Assembly (NCBI RefSeq): GCF_022179125.1
Contig: NZ_BPQG01000116.1
Span: 1 to 36,992 of the forward strand
Source: Methylobacterium cerastii
GTDB lineage: Bacteria > Pseudomonadota > Alphaproteobacteria > Rhizobiales > Beijerinckiaceae
DNA: 36,992 nt
Direction: 5' to 3'
Each line of letters begins with the position of its first letter. Position 1 is the first letter of the stretch. The notes under the pieces were generated by a model. That model ran no database searches. It was not told the origin of the DNA and worked only from the letters and a program-made list of their open reading frames with translations. Shown here in pieces: positions 1-12,614 of the stretch. The position numbers were made by a program, and so were the translations under genes.

Positions 1-6
1 CCGGTC

Positions 7-1332
7 GTGTTCGACCTGACGCAGGGCTTCCAGCCCGAGTTCGCGAAGCCGTTCGCGCCGGGCTCTGAAGTGGTGCCGCTGATCGAGGTCGTGGTGCCCA
101 GCACGGGGCGGGCCGGGCGCCTGGGCGCTGATCGCATCGAGAAGATCCACCGCGTGATCGGGATTTACACCGATGTCGATATCCCCTCGAAGGATGGCCC
201 TCGCCCGCCCAAGCTGCCGGTGATGCGCGAGTGCCCGGAGGGCATGGGCGAGCAGTACGTGAAGGATGCTGGCGCCTACCCGCTCGTTCGGAAGGGTGAG
301 ACCGTCGTCTTCGATCCGTCCCGCCGCGGCCTCACGCATGGCGCCCTGTGCGTGATCGAGTGGCACGGCGGCACCCGTGACGTGGTGCTGATCCACTTCC
401 GCAAGATCGGCGGCCAGGGCGAGCCGCAGTGGTGGGTCGATCCGGTCAACCGCGTCGGCGCGGGAACGATCTACGCGAGCGACGGCCCCTACGACGCCGA
501 CCACCTGCGCCAGAAGCTCGTCGGCACTGTCGTCGGCGTGCTGGTGCCGCGCCGCGAGCACGACGAGCCAGAGGCGATCGAAGCGGCCGAGCCCGCATCC
601 GACGAGACTGAGGCGGACGAGGCGGCAGCGCCGGACGATGCGGACCCGGTTCTCGCGGTCATCCAGGCGCATGCCGAGGCCCGCGCTGCCTTCGTGGAGA
701 CCTGCGACGCGACCGATAAGGTGTGGCGGCAAGAGCAAAATCTGGACACGTCCGACGACGCGATGGCGCCCGGGCGTGCAGCCTGGGAGGCCGCCAGCCA
801 CGTGGAGACGGTGGCCTGGAACGCGGTGTTCGAGACACGTCCGACGACGCTTGCCGGCATCGTTGCGGTGATCCGCCATGCCCAACAGTGGGCACCGGGG
901 AATGACGGCATGATCGGCGCCGTGGATCTCAGAGACATCCTCGGGAGCATTGCCGCCGATGTCGAACGGCTGACGCAGCCCGGCGCAGACAACGAAGTGT
1001 GCTCGGCCGAAGCCGCGGCGGCACTCAGTTTCGAGGCATACGACCTCGACACGCCGATCCGCAGCACGCGCGAGTGGATGGAACGCCTCTCGCCTTACAC
1101 GGTCGGCCTGCACCTCGCTGACCGCTTCCTGCGGATGAGTAAGCCGGAGCTGGTCGCCGCTATCGAGACCCTGGACGGCCGAGGCCCTGAAGCTGTCCTC
1201 TCGGTGCTGAACGCAATCCACGACACCCACGAGGAGATGAAGGCGCTGGCCAACATCATGGGAGAGGCACACACCCGCCTCATCGTCGCCGGCTCCTCCG
1301 TGATCGTCTCGTCCGACGCGAAGGGAGCCTGA
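7..1332 (+). CDS. Hypothetical protein with S24/LexA-like barrel and C-terminal alphaproteobacterial domain (5' end possibly cut)
   Basis: The frame is open to the left edge of the window; the first usable start is GTG at 7, so the true start may lie outside. Residues about 90-185 resemble the beta-barrel of S24/LexA-type proteins (a segment AYPLVRKGETVVFDPSRRG, later IYASDGPYDADHLRQKLVG), but I see no GDSM-type catalytic serine, so self-cleavage is not supported. A linker rich in Glu, Asp and Ala follows (about 195-225). The C-terminal half contains RPTTLAGIVAVIRHA, a motif I associate with uncharacterised proteins frequent in Methylobacterium and Bradyrhizobium. The next gene starts 2 bases after the stop, suggesting one transcript. 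Function is unknown; a regulator- or phage-derived origin is an inference. Confidence 0.7.
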   Translation: MFDLTQGFQPEFAKPFAPGSEVVPLIEVVVPSTGRAGRLGADRIEKIHRVIGIYTDVDIPSKDGPRPPKLPVMRECPEGMGEQYVKDAGAYPLVRKGETVVFDPSRRGLTHGALCVIEWHGGTRDVVLIHFRKIGGQGEPQWWVDPVNRVGAGTIYASDGPYDADHLRQKLVGTVVGVLVPRREHDEPEAIEAAEPASDETEADEAAAPDDADPVLAVIQAHAEARAAFVETCDATDKVWRQEQNLDTSDDAMAPGRAAWEAASHVETVAWNAVFETRPTTLAGIVAVIRHAQQWAPGNDGMIGAVDLRDILGSIAADVERLTQPGADNEVCSAEAAAALSFEAYDLDTPIRSTREWMERLSPYTVGLHLADRFLRMSKPELVAAIETLDGRGPEAVLSVLNAIHDTHEEMKALANIMGEAHTRLIVAGSSVIVSSDAKGA

Positions 1333-1334
1333 CG

Positions 1335-1586
1335 ATGGGTGACCTACTCACCTTCAAGCCTCGCCGGCACGCCGCTCCCCTGCCAGACACTCGCACGCGC
1401 ATCGAAGGCGCCCTGGCCCTGGCCCTCGATGCCGTCGATCAGCTTGTCGCAGCCCTGGACGATATCGACGCAGATCCAGACCTAGAAGACGGCAGCGATA
1501 CAGAGCCGAGCCTCGCCGCACCGGAGGGTCACGACTGCCAAGTGGTTTGGCTTCGTGGCACCGACCGCGACCTTGAGATGGGGTAG
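1335..1586 (+). CDS. Small acidic hypothetical protein
   Basis: An 83-residue protein starting ATG two bases after the upstream stop, with an AAGGGAG ribosome-binding site inside the end of the preceding gene. It has a helical segment (ALALALDAVDQLVAALDDID) followed by a strongly acidic stretch (DADPDLEDGSDTEPSLAAPE). Small proteins with this DPDLED-EPSL pattern are common, uncharacterised accessory proteins in Methylobacterium and Rhizobiales and often accompany proteins like the upstream one. No enzyme motif is visible. Both genes sit on the 3' side of tRNA-Ser, a common place for integrated DNA. Confidence 0.65.
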   Translation: MGDLLTFKPRRHAAPLPDTRTRIEGALALALDAVDQLVAALDDIDADPDLEDGSDTEPSLAAPEGHDCQVVWLRGTDRDLEMG

Positions 1587-1733
1587 GCGCGAGCAAGAGT
1601 TACCTTCCCAATTCATCCCTGGCCGTTCGCCCAAGTTCGCACACAGCCGCGGTTATGGCGCGGGTGCAGGCGTGGGTAGCATGCTAGCGTTAGGAGCTAA
1701 GTCGTTGATAAGACAGAGGGAATTTAGACGAAT

Positions 1734-1823
1734 TGGCGGAGAGGGGGGGATTCGAACCCCCGATGGGCTTGCACCCATGCCGCATTTCGAGTGCGGTACA
1801 ATCAACCGCTCTGCCACCTCTCC
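1734..1823 (-). tRNA. tRNA-Ser (anticodon CGA)
   Basis: On the minus strand the sequence folds as a class II tRNA of 90 nt including an encoded CCA. The acceptor arm is GGAGAGG/CCTCTCC with discriminator G. The anticodon stem CCGCA/TGCGG encloses the loop CTCGAAA, giving anticodon CGA (reads UCG). A long variable arm (ATGGGTGCAAGCCCAT) and the T-arm loop GTTCGAAT are present. It lies between the stop of htpG and the accessory genes at 1-1586, with its 3' end facing those genes. Confidence 0.96.
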
Positions 1824-1917
1824 GCGAGGTGCCTCGTCGAGACCGGCGATGCCTAGCATGAAGCACCGCCGGATCACAAGCGCGATCGCGCTTTTTCGAT
1901 CGCGATCGTCGGTCGGC

Positions 1918-3762
<1,845 letters not shown>

Positions 3763-3805
3763 AGTCGTCGCTCCGCTTTCAAAGGAGCGCTGCCCGACGA
3801 CGCGG

Positions 3806-3836
3806 ATGTCGGCGCGGCGTCGGGAAGCGCGTCAAG
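3806..3836 (-). promoter_or_regulatory. Candidate promoter for htpG
   Basis: Reading the minus strand, CTTGAC (complement of 3831-3836) is a good -35, followed at a 17-18 base spacing by CCGACAT (complement of 3806-3812) as a weak -10. The CTTGA- start also resembles heat-shock (RpoH) promoters of alphaproteobacteria. It is about 45 bases upstream of the htpG start. The -10 match is poor, so this is only a candidate. Confidence 0.25.
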
Positions 3837-3987
3837 ACACGATCCGGCGCCGCCCGGCCGGATCGGACCGGGCGCCACCGCGAATGCGGGGGCGATATGC
3901 CGTCGCGGGCCCGCGAATTCAATGCTGGCCGCATGCAGGGCCTGTACAGCCGGCCAGGGTGATCGCTCGAAGCCGCGTTCAGCGGGT

Positions 3988-4106
3988 TCAGGGCGCGAAG
4001 AGCGCCCCGCGCAGCGGGCTTTTCAGGACCTCGGTCCTGAAAGGCGTCGAGCGGAGCGAAAGCCTGAGCCCGCGGAGGCGGGCGCCGGCGACTGAGGCCG
4101 AAGTCG
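3988..4106. repeat. Run of perfect hairpins in the htpG / sensor kinase intergenic region
   Basis: This part of the 484-base gap between htpG and the kinase contains, within 120 bases, several exact inverted repeats: GGGCGC/GCGCCC (3991-3996 with 4002-4007), TTTCAGGAC/GTCCTGAAA with loop CTCG (4021-4029 with 4034-4042), GCCCGC/GCGGGC with loop GGAG (4068-4073 with 4078-4083), and CGACT/AGTCG (4089-4093 with 4102-4106). I see no gene here. The array could be a dispersed intergenic repeat element or a structured leader; I cannot tell which from one copy. Confidence 0.6.
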
Positions 4107-4246
4107 AACAGGGCAAGCGCTTTCGAGCGATTGCACGACAGGGCCGGCGCACGATTCTTGCGAATCCCGCGCCGATCCGGCCTATCGATGGCGCACGCGC
4201 CGCGGGCCATGCCGTCCGGGGACGTTTCGGGACCGACCACCACCCC

Positions 4247-7200
4247 ATGAGCGGGCGCCAGCACATCATCCCGATCCGGCGGGCCTACAACCGCCTCGTC
4301 GCCGACGAGACGCTGGAGGACTACGCCCTGCGCTTCACCGCCAAGAAGGCGCGGCGCTGGTCGGCGTTCCAGGTGGCGCAGACGGCGCTCGGCTCGCTCT
4401 CGTTCCTGGCGCTGGAGGCGATCGGCGGCACCCTGGTGCTGGCCACCGGGTTCTCGAACACGCTGGCCGCCGTCCTCGTCGTCGGCGTGCTGATCTTCGC
4501 CACCGCTGCGCCGATCACGATCTACGCGGCCCGCTACGGCCTCGACATGGACCTGCTCACCCGCGGGGCCGGCTTCGGCTATCTCGGCTCGACCGTGACC
4601 TCGCTGATCTACGCGAGCTTCACGTTCCTGTTCTTCGCCATCGAAGCCGCGATCATGGCGCTGGCGCTGCAGCTCTGCTTCGGCCTGCCGCTGTGGATCG
4701 GGTATCTGGCCTGCGCCGCGGTTGTGATCCCGCTCGTGGCCTACGGCATCCGCCTGATCAGCCGGTTCCAGATCGGGACGCAGCCGCTTTGGGTCGGCCT
4801 CAACCTGCTGCCGCTCGCCTGCATCGCCTGGAAGGGCGACGCCCCGCTCGATGCGCTCTTCGCCTTTCCGGGCCTGGCCCCCGGATCGGGTGCGGGATTC
4901 GACGCGGCCCGCTTCGGGCTCGCCGCCGGCGTGCTTCTGGCGCTCCTGGCGCAGGTCGGCGAGCAGGTCGACTTCCTGCGGTTCGTGCCGGCGCCCGAGG
5001 GACCGCGCGACCGGCGCTGGTGGGCGGCGGTGCTGGCGGCCGGCGCCGGCTGGATCGTGCCGGGCATGCTCAAGATCCTCCTCGGCGCGTTCCTCGCGGT
5101 GCTGGCGATGGAGCACGGCGTCGCGCCGGAGAACGCCGCCGAGCCGACCCGGATGTACTGGATCGCCTTCGGCTACGTCACGCCCTCGCGGGAGGCGGCG
5201 CTTTTCTTGATGACCGCGTTCGTCGTGGTCTCCCAGCTCAAGATCAACCTCACCAACGCCTATGCCGGCTCGATCGCATGGTCGAACTTCTTCTCGCGCC
5301 TGACGCACAGCCATCCGGGGCGGGTGGTTTGGCTCGTCTTCAACGTCGCCATCGCGCTGCTGCTGATGGAGCTCGGCATCGACAAGACCATCGCCAGCAC
5401 GCTGCCGCTCTACGCGGTCGTGGTCTCGGCCTGGGTCGGGGCGCTGGCCTCGGACCTCGCGATCAACAAGCCGCTCGGCCTGTCGCCGCCGGGCATCGAG
5501 TTCAAGCGCGCACACCTCTACGCGATCAACCCGGTGGGCACCGGCGCGATGACGCTGGCGCTGCTCGCCGGCACCTTCGCCCATGCAGGGCTGCTCGGGC
5601 GCGCGCTGCAGCCCTTCGCGCCGCTCTTGACGCTCGGCGTCGCGTTCGCGGCGGCGCCGTTGATCGCCTGGGCGACAGGCGGGCGCTACTACCTGGCGCG
5701 GACGCCGAAGGCGGATTGGGGGCGGCCCGAGATCGTCTGCCGGGTCTGCGAGCTGCCGTTCGAGGGCGAGGACATGGCCCATTGCCCGGCCTATGACGGG
5801 CCGATCTGCTCGCTGTGCTGCTCCCTGGACGCCCGCTGCGGCGACCTGTGCAAGCCGCACGGCAAGCTGGAGGCGCAGGCGCAGGCCGTGCTCGGCCGGA
5901 TCGTGCCGGCGCGCACCGCCGCCTGGATCGGCGCGCCGCTCGGGCGCTACCTCGCCCTGATGCTGACGCTGGTGGCCGTGGTCGGGCTGATCCTCGGCAT
6001 CGTCCACGCCGGGGCGACGCTGGAGCATCCCGAGCACCGCGTGGCGCTGCGCGCCGCGCTGACCAGCGTGTTCTTCATCCTCGTCGTCATCCTCGGCGTG
6101 GTCGCGTGGCTGTTCGTGCTGGCGCACGAGAGCCGCCGCGTCGCGCAGGCCGAAACGCGGCGCCAGACCGCCCTGCTCGAGGCCGAGATCGAGGCGCACA
6201 AGGTCACCGACGCCAAGCTCCAGACCGCCAAGGAGACGGCGGAGGCCGCCAACCTCGCCAAGAGCCGCTACGTCGTCGGCATCAGCCACGAGCTGCGCAC
6301 GCCCTTGAGCGCCGTGCTCGGCTACGCCCAGCTGTTGGAGGGCGACGCGGCGATCCCGCCAGCGCGCCAGAACGGCATCCGGGTGATCCGGCGCAGCGCC
6401 CAGCACCTCTCGGGCCTGATCGACGGCCTCCTCGACATCTCGCGGATGGAGGCGGGCCGCCTGCAGATCCATCGCGACGAGATCCGCATCGCCGAGGTGC
6501 TCGACCAGATCGTCGACATGGTGCGGCTGCAGGCGCAGAGCGCCGGCCTCGACTTCCGCTTCACCCGGCCCGAGATCCTGCCCGCGGTGGTCGCCACCGA
6601 CGAGAAGCGCCTGCGGCAGGTGCTGCTGAACCTGCTCTCCAACGCGATCAAGTTCACGCAGGCCGGCCACGTCGCCCTCGACCTGAGCTACCGCAGCCAG
6701 GTGGCCGTGTTCACGATCCGCGACACCGGGCCTGGCATCCCCGAGTCCGACCTGGAGCGGATCTTCGAGCCGTTCGAGCGCGGGACGACCCCGGCCGCCG
6801 CCGGCACGCCGGGGACCGGGCTCGGGCTCACCATCGCCAACCTGCTGGCGCAGGTGATGGGCGGCGAGATCTCGGTGACGAGCGAACTTGGCCGCGGCAC
6901 GACCTTCCGCTTCCGCCTGATGCTGTCCGCGATCACCCGCGCCGCGCCGATCCCGGTCCCGCCGGCGATCCCAACCCGCGCCTACGTCGGCGCGCGGCGG
7001 ACGGTGCTGGTCGCCGACGACGACGCCGGGCACCGTGCGCTGATGCGCGAGATCCTGGAGCCGGAGGGGTTCGTCGTGGTCGAGGCGATCGACGGTCCCG
7101 CCTGCCTCGCCGCAGCCGAGGCCGAACGCCCGGACCTGCTGCTCCTCGACATCGCGATGCCGGGACTGTCCGGCTGGGCGGTCGCCAAGCGCCTGCGGGA

Positions 7201-7649
7201 GGCGGGGTTCGCCGGGCGGATCGCGATGATGTCGGCCAACGTCCACGAGATCAGCCCGATCCGCGGCGACGACGCCCCGCACGACGCGATCATCGCAAAG
7301 CCCTTCGACCTGCGCGACTTCCTCGAACGGGTCACGCAGCTCCTCGGCCTCGAATGGGCGGGCGCCCCGGAGGCGGAGCCCGAACCGAGGGCGACGCCCT
7401 CCGCGGAAGCCTCGGGGCCGTCGCCGCAGCAGGTCGGCGACCTGCTGCGGCTCGGGCGGATCGGGCACATCCGCGGCATCGAGGCCAAGCTCGCCGAGAT
7501 GGCGCAGGATGCGAGCGTGCCGGATGCGTTCGTCGCGCGGATGCGCGGCCTCGTGGCCGATTTCGACATGCGGCGCTACCTGAGCGTGCTTCAGGCGATG
7601 GCGGACGGCATGGCGGATCGCGCGGTCGCGTCGGAGGGAGCCGCCGTCG

Positions 7650-7657
<8 letters not shown>
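4247..7657 (+). CDS. NCS1-type permease fused to a hybrid histidine kinase/response regulator
   Basis: The 1136-residue product appears to be a membrane sensor built on a transporter. Residues 1 to about 490 form a multi-span region resembling nucleobase:cation symporter-1 (cytosine/purine permease) proteins. Residues about 497-540 hold eight cysteines in a CxxC-type pattern (CRVCELPFEGEDMAHC, then CSLCC), a possible metal site. Two more membrane segments and a helical linker precede the kinase: H-box GISHELRTPLSAVLGYAQLL with phospho-acceptor His681, N-box NLLSNAIKFT, DTGPGIP and GTGLGLTIAN. A receiver domain follows with Asp968 in LLLLDIAMPG, then about 90 residues with FDMRRYLSVLQAMADG. 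The start is the ATG at 4247; longer in-frame starts run through the hairpin region and are unlikely. It overlaps the next gene by 8 bases. The ligand is unknown; nucleobase sensing is an inference from the family. Confidence 0.88.
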
Positions 7658-8561
<904 letters not shown>

Positions 8562-8598
8562 GCGACGCGGTGGATGCATATGCCTGTGTCGGGCGGCA

Positions 8599-9258
8599 TC
8601 AGCGCGTCCGCGCGGCCGCCCGTCCTCGAACACAGAGGAACAGCGCCACCTCGGTCAACGCCTGCGCCTGCGCCGCGGGATCGAGACGGCCGCGCCGCGG
8701 GCGCACCGCGTCGCGGGGCCGCTTCGCCGAGGACACCGGGGGGATGTGGACGAACAGCACCGGGCACGGCTCGGCCAGGGCGCGGAAGTAGCTGGCGTTG
8801 CACAGGTAACGCCCGGCGTCGCGCGAGCCGACCACCGCCAGCCCGTGACGGCGCAGGATCGCCAGGGCTTGGGGCGCGACGACGGCATGACGCGCCGCCG
8901 GCTCGGCCGGATCGAGGGTGAGGCTGGCGGAGGGGCGCCCCGACGCATCCGGGTAGAACCGGCTCGCCCTGTTGCAGGCCCGCGCCTCCACGCGGATGCG
9001 CTTGGCCCGCGAGGCGACGCCGAGCATCAGCACCGCCGCGGGTGCCTCCGCTAGCGCCGGCACGAGCTGCGTGCCGACCGCGTCGTAGGTGGTGTCCAGC
9101 ACCCGCACCCGCAGGGCGCGGCCGAGGGCGAGCCTGAGGCGGCTCGATCGTTCGAGACGGCGGGCGAGCGCCGCGCTCGGGTTGCGCGGCATGCCGGGAA
9201 ACGGGCCGAACCCGGTGATCAGGAGAACCGGCGCTTCGCTCGAAGCTGTTGGGCTCAA
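8599..9258 (-). CDS. pcp: Pyrrolidone-carboxylate peptidase (peptidase C15)
   Basis: A cytosolic cysteine peptidase that removes N-terminal pyroglutamate from peptides. The N-terminal signature [20 protein letters not shown] is clear. The three catalytic residues of family C15 are all present: Glu about 91 ([10 protein letters not shown]), Cys about 153 ([11 protein letters not shown]) and His about 171 (LFVHIPP). The start chosen is TTG at 9258, whose last two bases overlap the meaB stop codon; this gives 219 residues, the normal length of the family, and no ATG lies in a sensible position. It is translationally coupled to meaB. A longer version starting inside meaB would add a non-homologous arginine-rich stretch. 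Confidence 0.88.
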   Translation of the reverse strand: MSPTASSEAPVLLITGFGPFPGMPRNPSAALARRLERSSRLRLALGRALRVRVLDTTYDAVGTQLVPALAEAPAAVLMLGVASRAKRIRVEARACNRASRFYPDASGRPSASLTLDPAEPAARHAVVAPQALAILRRHGLAVVGSRDAGRYLCNASYFRALAEPCPVLFVHIPPVSSAKRPRDAVRPRRGRLDPAAQAQALTEVALFLCVRGRAAARTR

Positions 9259-10244
9259 AGCCCGATCAGCTCGGCGATGATTGCGGCGCCCGCAGCCGGA
9301 GAGGCTTCGCCCTTCGCCACGCGGCCTTCCGCCTCGGCGGTCGCCTTGCGCACCTCCGACGTGCCGACGAGGCGCTGGTGCAGGCGTTCGTGAACGAGGG
9401 CCCACATCCACTTCACATCCTGCTCCCGGCGCTTCTTCGCGATCTCGCCGGTGGCGGTGAGCTTCTGGCGATGATCGACGACCCGGTCCCACATCGCGTC
9501 GAGGCGCAGGTTGTGGAAGCCCGAGATGGTGACCACGGGCGGCGTCCAGGTGGCGGAGGCCGGGGTGAGGATGTGGAGCGCGGCGCGGTACTCGCCGGCT
9601 GCGGCGTTCGCCCGCCGCTCGGCCTCGCCGTCGTCGGCCTTGTTGACCGCGATCATGTCGGCGAGCTCGAGGATGCCCTTCTTGATGCCCTGAAGCTCGT
9701 CGCCGGCGCCGGGCAGCATCAGAACGAGGAAGAAGTCGGTCAGGTCCGCCACCGCGGTCTCGGACTGGCCGACGCCCACCGTCTCCACCAGGATCACGTC
9801 GAAGCCGGCCGCCTCGCAGAGCAGCATGGTCTCGCGGGACTTGGCGGCGACGCCGCCGAGCGTGCCCGACGAGGGCGAGGGCCGGATGAAGGCGTTGGGA
9901 TCCAGCGCGAGACGCGCCATCCGGGTCTTGTCGCCGAGGATCGAGCCGCCGGTGCGCGTCGAGGACGGGTCGACCGCCAGCACCGCCACCTTGTGGCCGG
10001 CGGCCGTGAGGTTGGCGCCCAGCGCGTCGATCGTCGTCGACTTCCCGACGCCGGGTACGCCGGTGATGCCGACGCGGATCGCTTGGCCGGTCTGCGGCAG
10101 CACCGCGTCGATCAGGTCCCGCGCGAGCGCCCGGTGGTCGGCCCGCTTCGATTCGGCGAGCGTGATCGCGCGGGCGAGCGCGGCCCGGTCGCCGGCGATC
10201 AGCCGGGTTCGGAGCGCATCGATGTCGAGGGAGGCGGGCGTCAT
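9255..10244 (-). CDS. meaB: Methylmalonyl-CoA mutase-associated GTPase MeaB
   Basis: A 329-residue G3E-family P-loop GTPase (ArgK/MeaB) that protects and reloads adenosylcobalamin-dependent methylmalonyl-CoA mutase. Visible motifs are Walker [10 protein letters not shown] (62-70), the [16 protein letters not shown] block, [20 protein letters not shown] and the guanine-specificity motif NKAD. The ATG at 10244 is preceded by a GAAGGGCGG ribosome-binding sequence. Its stop overlaps the pcp start. In Methylobacterium, MeaB is needed for growth on C1 and C2 compounds through the ethylmalonyl-CoA pathway; the mutase small subunit lies about 12 kb away in this window (22071-23942), not beside it. 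Confidence 0.96.
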   Translation of the reverse strand: MTPASLDIDALRTRLIAGDRAALARAITLAESKRADHRALARDLIDAVLPQTGQAIRVGITGVPGVGKSTTIDALGANLTAAGHKVAVLAVDPSSTRTGGSILGDKTRMARLALDPNAFIRPSPSSGTLGGVAAKSRETMLLCEAAGFDVILVETVGVGQSETAVADLTDFFLVLMLPGAGDELQGIKKGILELADMIAVNKADDGEAERRANAAAGEYRAALHILTPASATWTPPVVTISGFHNLRLDAMWDRVVDHRQKLTATGEIAKKRREQDVKWMWALVHERLHQRLVGTSEVRKATAEAEGRVAKGEASPAAGAAIIAELIGL

Positions 10245-10322
10245 CCGCCCTTCATGCCGGGACCGAGGGCGTTCGTCGAGAGGCGCGGGCCCGTGTCGCC
10301 GCGCCCCTCCCGCGTCACCGGA

Positions 10323-11348
10323 TCAGCGCCGGCGGTTGCCGGCCAGCACCGAGGTCGCGGCCAGCACCGCCCCCACCGCCACGATCGACGAGGCGAGCGG
10401 GTGCAGGGTGCTGCGCGTGTAGAAGCTCCGGCGCATCACGTAGCCCGGATGGTCGCCGGATGTCCGCCCGGTGCTTCCGGCCTCGCGCGAGGCGCCCCCG
10501 GCTTGGTGCAAGGCGCCCGCTCGGCCACGCGCCGGCTCGTCGCGCAGCTGCTGGGCGATCATGGTGCGGCCGATCCGGTCGAAGGCGCGCGGTGCCAACC
10601 GTTGCGCCGCGCTCATCAGCCGGCCACCGCCGCCGATATAGATGTCGCGCTGCGGATGCACGGCGGCGTGGACGATGGCGTTGGCCACCTCCTCGGTGCG
10701 ATAGACCGGCGGCGGCAGCTTCACCGCGCGGTCGGCGTAGTTCTTCGCGTTCTGCGGGAACGGCGTGTCGATCGCGGCCGGCTTGATCAGCGTGACCGCG
10801 ACGCCCGCGCCCTCCTCCTCGAGCTCGATGCGCAGGGCGTCGGTGAAGCCCTTGATGGCGTGCTTGCTGGCGCAATACATGCCCTGCAGCGGAAACGCGA
10901 CGTCGGACGCGACGCTGCCGAGGTTGATCAGGACGCCGCCCGTGCGCTTCAGGTGCGGCACGGCCGCGAGCGATCCGTTGACCACGCCCCAGAAGTTCGT
11001 GGCGAACAGGCGCTTGTTGTCCGCCTCGACGACCTCCTCGAGCTTCCCGAAGATCGACAAGCCAGCATCGTTGACCCAGGTGTCGATCCGGCCGAACCGG
11101 GCGATCGCGGCCTCGGCGATGGCGTCGACGTCAGCCCGGTCCCCGACGTCGGCCACGACGTGGATGGCCTGGCCGCCGGCCGCCTCGATCTCGCTCTCGA
11201 TCCTGGCGAGCGCGTCGCCGCTGCGGGCCGCCAGCACCACCTTGGCGCCGCGCTCGGCCGCCATGCGGGCGGTGGCCAGGCCGATGCCGCTCGAGGCGCC
11301 GGTGATGACGACGACTTGGCGGCCGAGGGGGTTTCGCGATCTGAACAC
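10323..11348 (-). CDS. SDR-family oxidoreductase with C-terminal membrane segment
   Basis: A 341-residue short-chain dehydrogenase/reductase. The cofactor motif TGASSGIG is at 16-23, the structural motif is NDAG (93-96, where NNAG is usual), and the catalytic Ser145, Tyr158 and Lys162 (YCASK) are present. Residues about 175-235 form the substrate region (VTLIKPAAIDTPF). After the catalytic domain a polar, probably flexible stretch leads to a hydrophobic segment near the C-terminus (LASSIVAVGAVLAATSVLAG) followed by Arg-rich NRRR, which suggests a membrane-anchored enzyme. Length exceeds the usual 250 residues because of this tail. The substrate cannot be deduced. It points the same way as meaB with a 78-base gap. 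Confidence 0.88.
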   Translation of the reverse strand: MFRSRNPLGRQVVVITGASSGIGLATARMAAERGAKVVLAARSGDALARIESEIEAAGGQAIHVVADVGDRADVDAIAEAAIARFGRIDTWVNDAGLSIFGKLEEVVEADNKRLFATNFWGVVNGSLAAVPHLKRTGGVLINLGSVASDVAFPLQGMYCASKHAIKGFTDALRIELEEEGAGVAVTLIKPAAIDTPFPQNAKNYADRAVKLPPPVYRTEEVANAIVHAAVHPQRDIYIGGGGRLMSAAQRLAPRAFDRIGRTMIAQQLRDEPARGRAGALHQAGGASREAGSTGRTSGDHPGYVMRRSFYTRSTLHPLASSIVAVGAVLAATSVLAGNRRR

Positions 11349-11570
11349 GGCAAGTCCTTTCCGATCCTTCGGCGTCTCCCCTGCCCTCCAACCGCCGCAC
11401 GCCGCCTCCGTTCAGAATGCGTTTCCGCCGGCCCCAGACGTCCGATGCCCGCAATCCACCGGGCGAACGGTCACGCTTGTGCCCTGCCATGGTCATGATC
11501 CTGCGGCACAGGCTAGGTCTCGGAGCCGGACACATCGCCGTCTCCCATCGCGCCGGACAGACCCGAGATC

Positions 11571-12608
11571 ATGCTGCGCCAGCCTCCGACCCGCCGCGCC
11601 TTCGTCCGCCTCGGTGCCCTCGCTGGAACCGCCGTGCTGGCGCCGTCCCTCGGCGGTTGCGTCACGGACGGCCTCTCGACGGGCACGGTCGTGCTGCCCG
11701 AGCGGCAATCGGCCCTCGACGTGATGCCGGTGCTCCTGGTCGCCACCACGCGCAAGCCCGTCGGCAGCCCGCCCAAGCCCCCCTACTTCAACGCCGAGCG
11801 CGGCCGCGGCCTCAGCTTCGCCGAGGTGCGGCTGTCCCCGCCCGACCGGTCGCTGCTGGGCAAGGTCTCGTCGGTGATCTCCGGCGACTGGACCATCGGC
11901 GCGGTGCCGAAGGTCGAGACCGGCCCCGGCGCCGCCAACGCCTTCGCCGAGGCCGCGCTGGGGCGCGACGTGCTGATCTACGTCCACGGCTACCGCGAGT
12001 CGTTCGAATCCGCCGCCGTCAGCGCGGCCCGGCTCTCCGACGGCATCCGCTTCCGCGGCGTGTCCGGCCTGTTCACCTGGCCGTCCGCCGCCGCGACCTT
12101 CGATTACGGCTACGACCGCGAGAGCGCGCTGTGGTCGCGCGACGCCTTCGAGGACCTGCTGAAGGCGCTCGCCTCCACGCAGAGCGCCGGCAAGATCAAC
12201 ATCGTCGCCCACTCCATGGGCACGCTGCTGACCCTTGAGACCCTGCGGATGCTGCGCGCCGAGGCCGGCGAGGCGGCGATGAACCGGATCGGCGCGGTGG
12301 TGCTGGCCGCCCCCGACATCGACATCGACCTGTTCACCGGCAGCGTCGCCAAGCTCGGGTCGGACGTGCACAAGATCACGGTGATCTCGTCGACCAACGA
12401 CCGCGCCCTGGAACTCTCCGGCGCCATCGCCGGCGGCGTCGTCCGCGCCGGCGCCGCCGACCGCGAGCGCCTGGAGGCGCTCGGCGTGCGCGTCGCCGAC
12501 GCCTCGGATTACGGCGGCGGCCTGATCAACCACGACCTGTTCCTGTCGAACCCGGAGGTTCAGGCCGTGGTCAAGCGCGCGATCTCGCGCGGCGGCAGCG
12601 GGGCTTAA
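11571..12608 (+). CDS. Tat-type lipoprotein, alpha/beta hydrolase of the DUF900 family
   Basis: A 345-residue protein with a twin-arginine signal (TRRAFVRLGALAG) ending in a lipobox LGGC at Cys30, so it is probably folded in the cytoplasm, exported by Tat and lipid-anchored. The body matches DUF900-type alpha/beta hydrolases: oxyanion segment DVLIYVHGYRESFESAAVSA, then FTWPSAAATFDYGYDRESA, and the nucleophile elbow VAHSMGTLLTLETL. LAAPDIDIDLF and NHDLFL follow near the C-terminus; the last may carry the catalytic His. The substrate is unknown; an esterase/lipase role is inferred from the fold. It converges with the transglutaminase-like gene, leaving 6 bases between the stops. Confidence 0.88.
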   Translation: MLRQPPTRRAFVRLGALAGTAVLAPSLGGCVTDGLSTGTVVLPERQSALDVMPVLLVATTRKPVGSPPKPPYFNAERGRGLSFAEVRLSPPDRSLLGKVSSVISGDWTIGAVPKVETGPGAANAFAEAALGRDVLIYVHGYRESFESAAVSAARLSDGIRFRGVSGLFTWPSAAATFDYGYDRESALWSRDAFEDLLKALASTQSAGKINIVAHSMGTLLTLETLRMLRAEAGEAAMNRIGAVVLAAPDIDIDLFTGSVAKLGSDVHKITVISSTNDRALELSGAIAGGVVRAGAADRERLEALGVRVADASDYGGGLINHDLFLSNPEVQAVVKRAISRGGSGA

Positions 12609-12614
12609 GCCCGC

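Noticed and set aside
7-1332. Active LexA/S24 self-cleaving repressor
   Set aside because: The barrel-like segment lacks the Ala-Gly cleavage site and the Ser of the catalytic pair, and no helix-turn-helix is visible.
1878-1896. Palindrome AAGCGCGATCGCGCTT followed by TTT as a terminator
   Set aside because: The T-run is on the plus strand, where no gene ends; on the htpG/tRNA strand no T-run follows.
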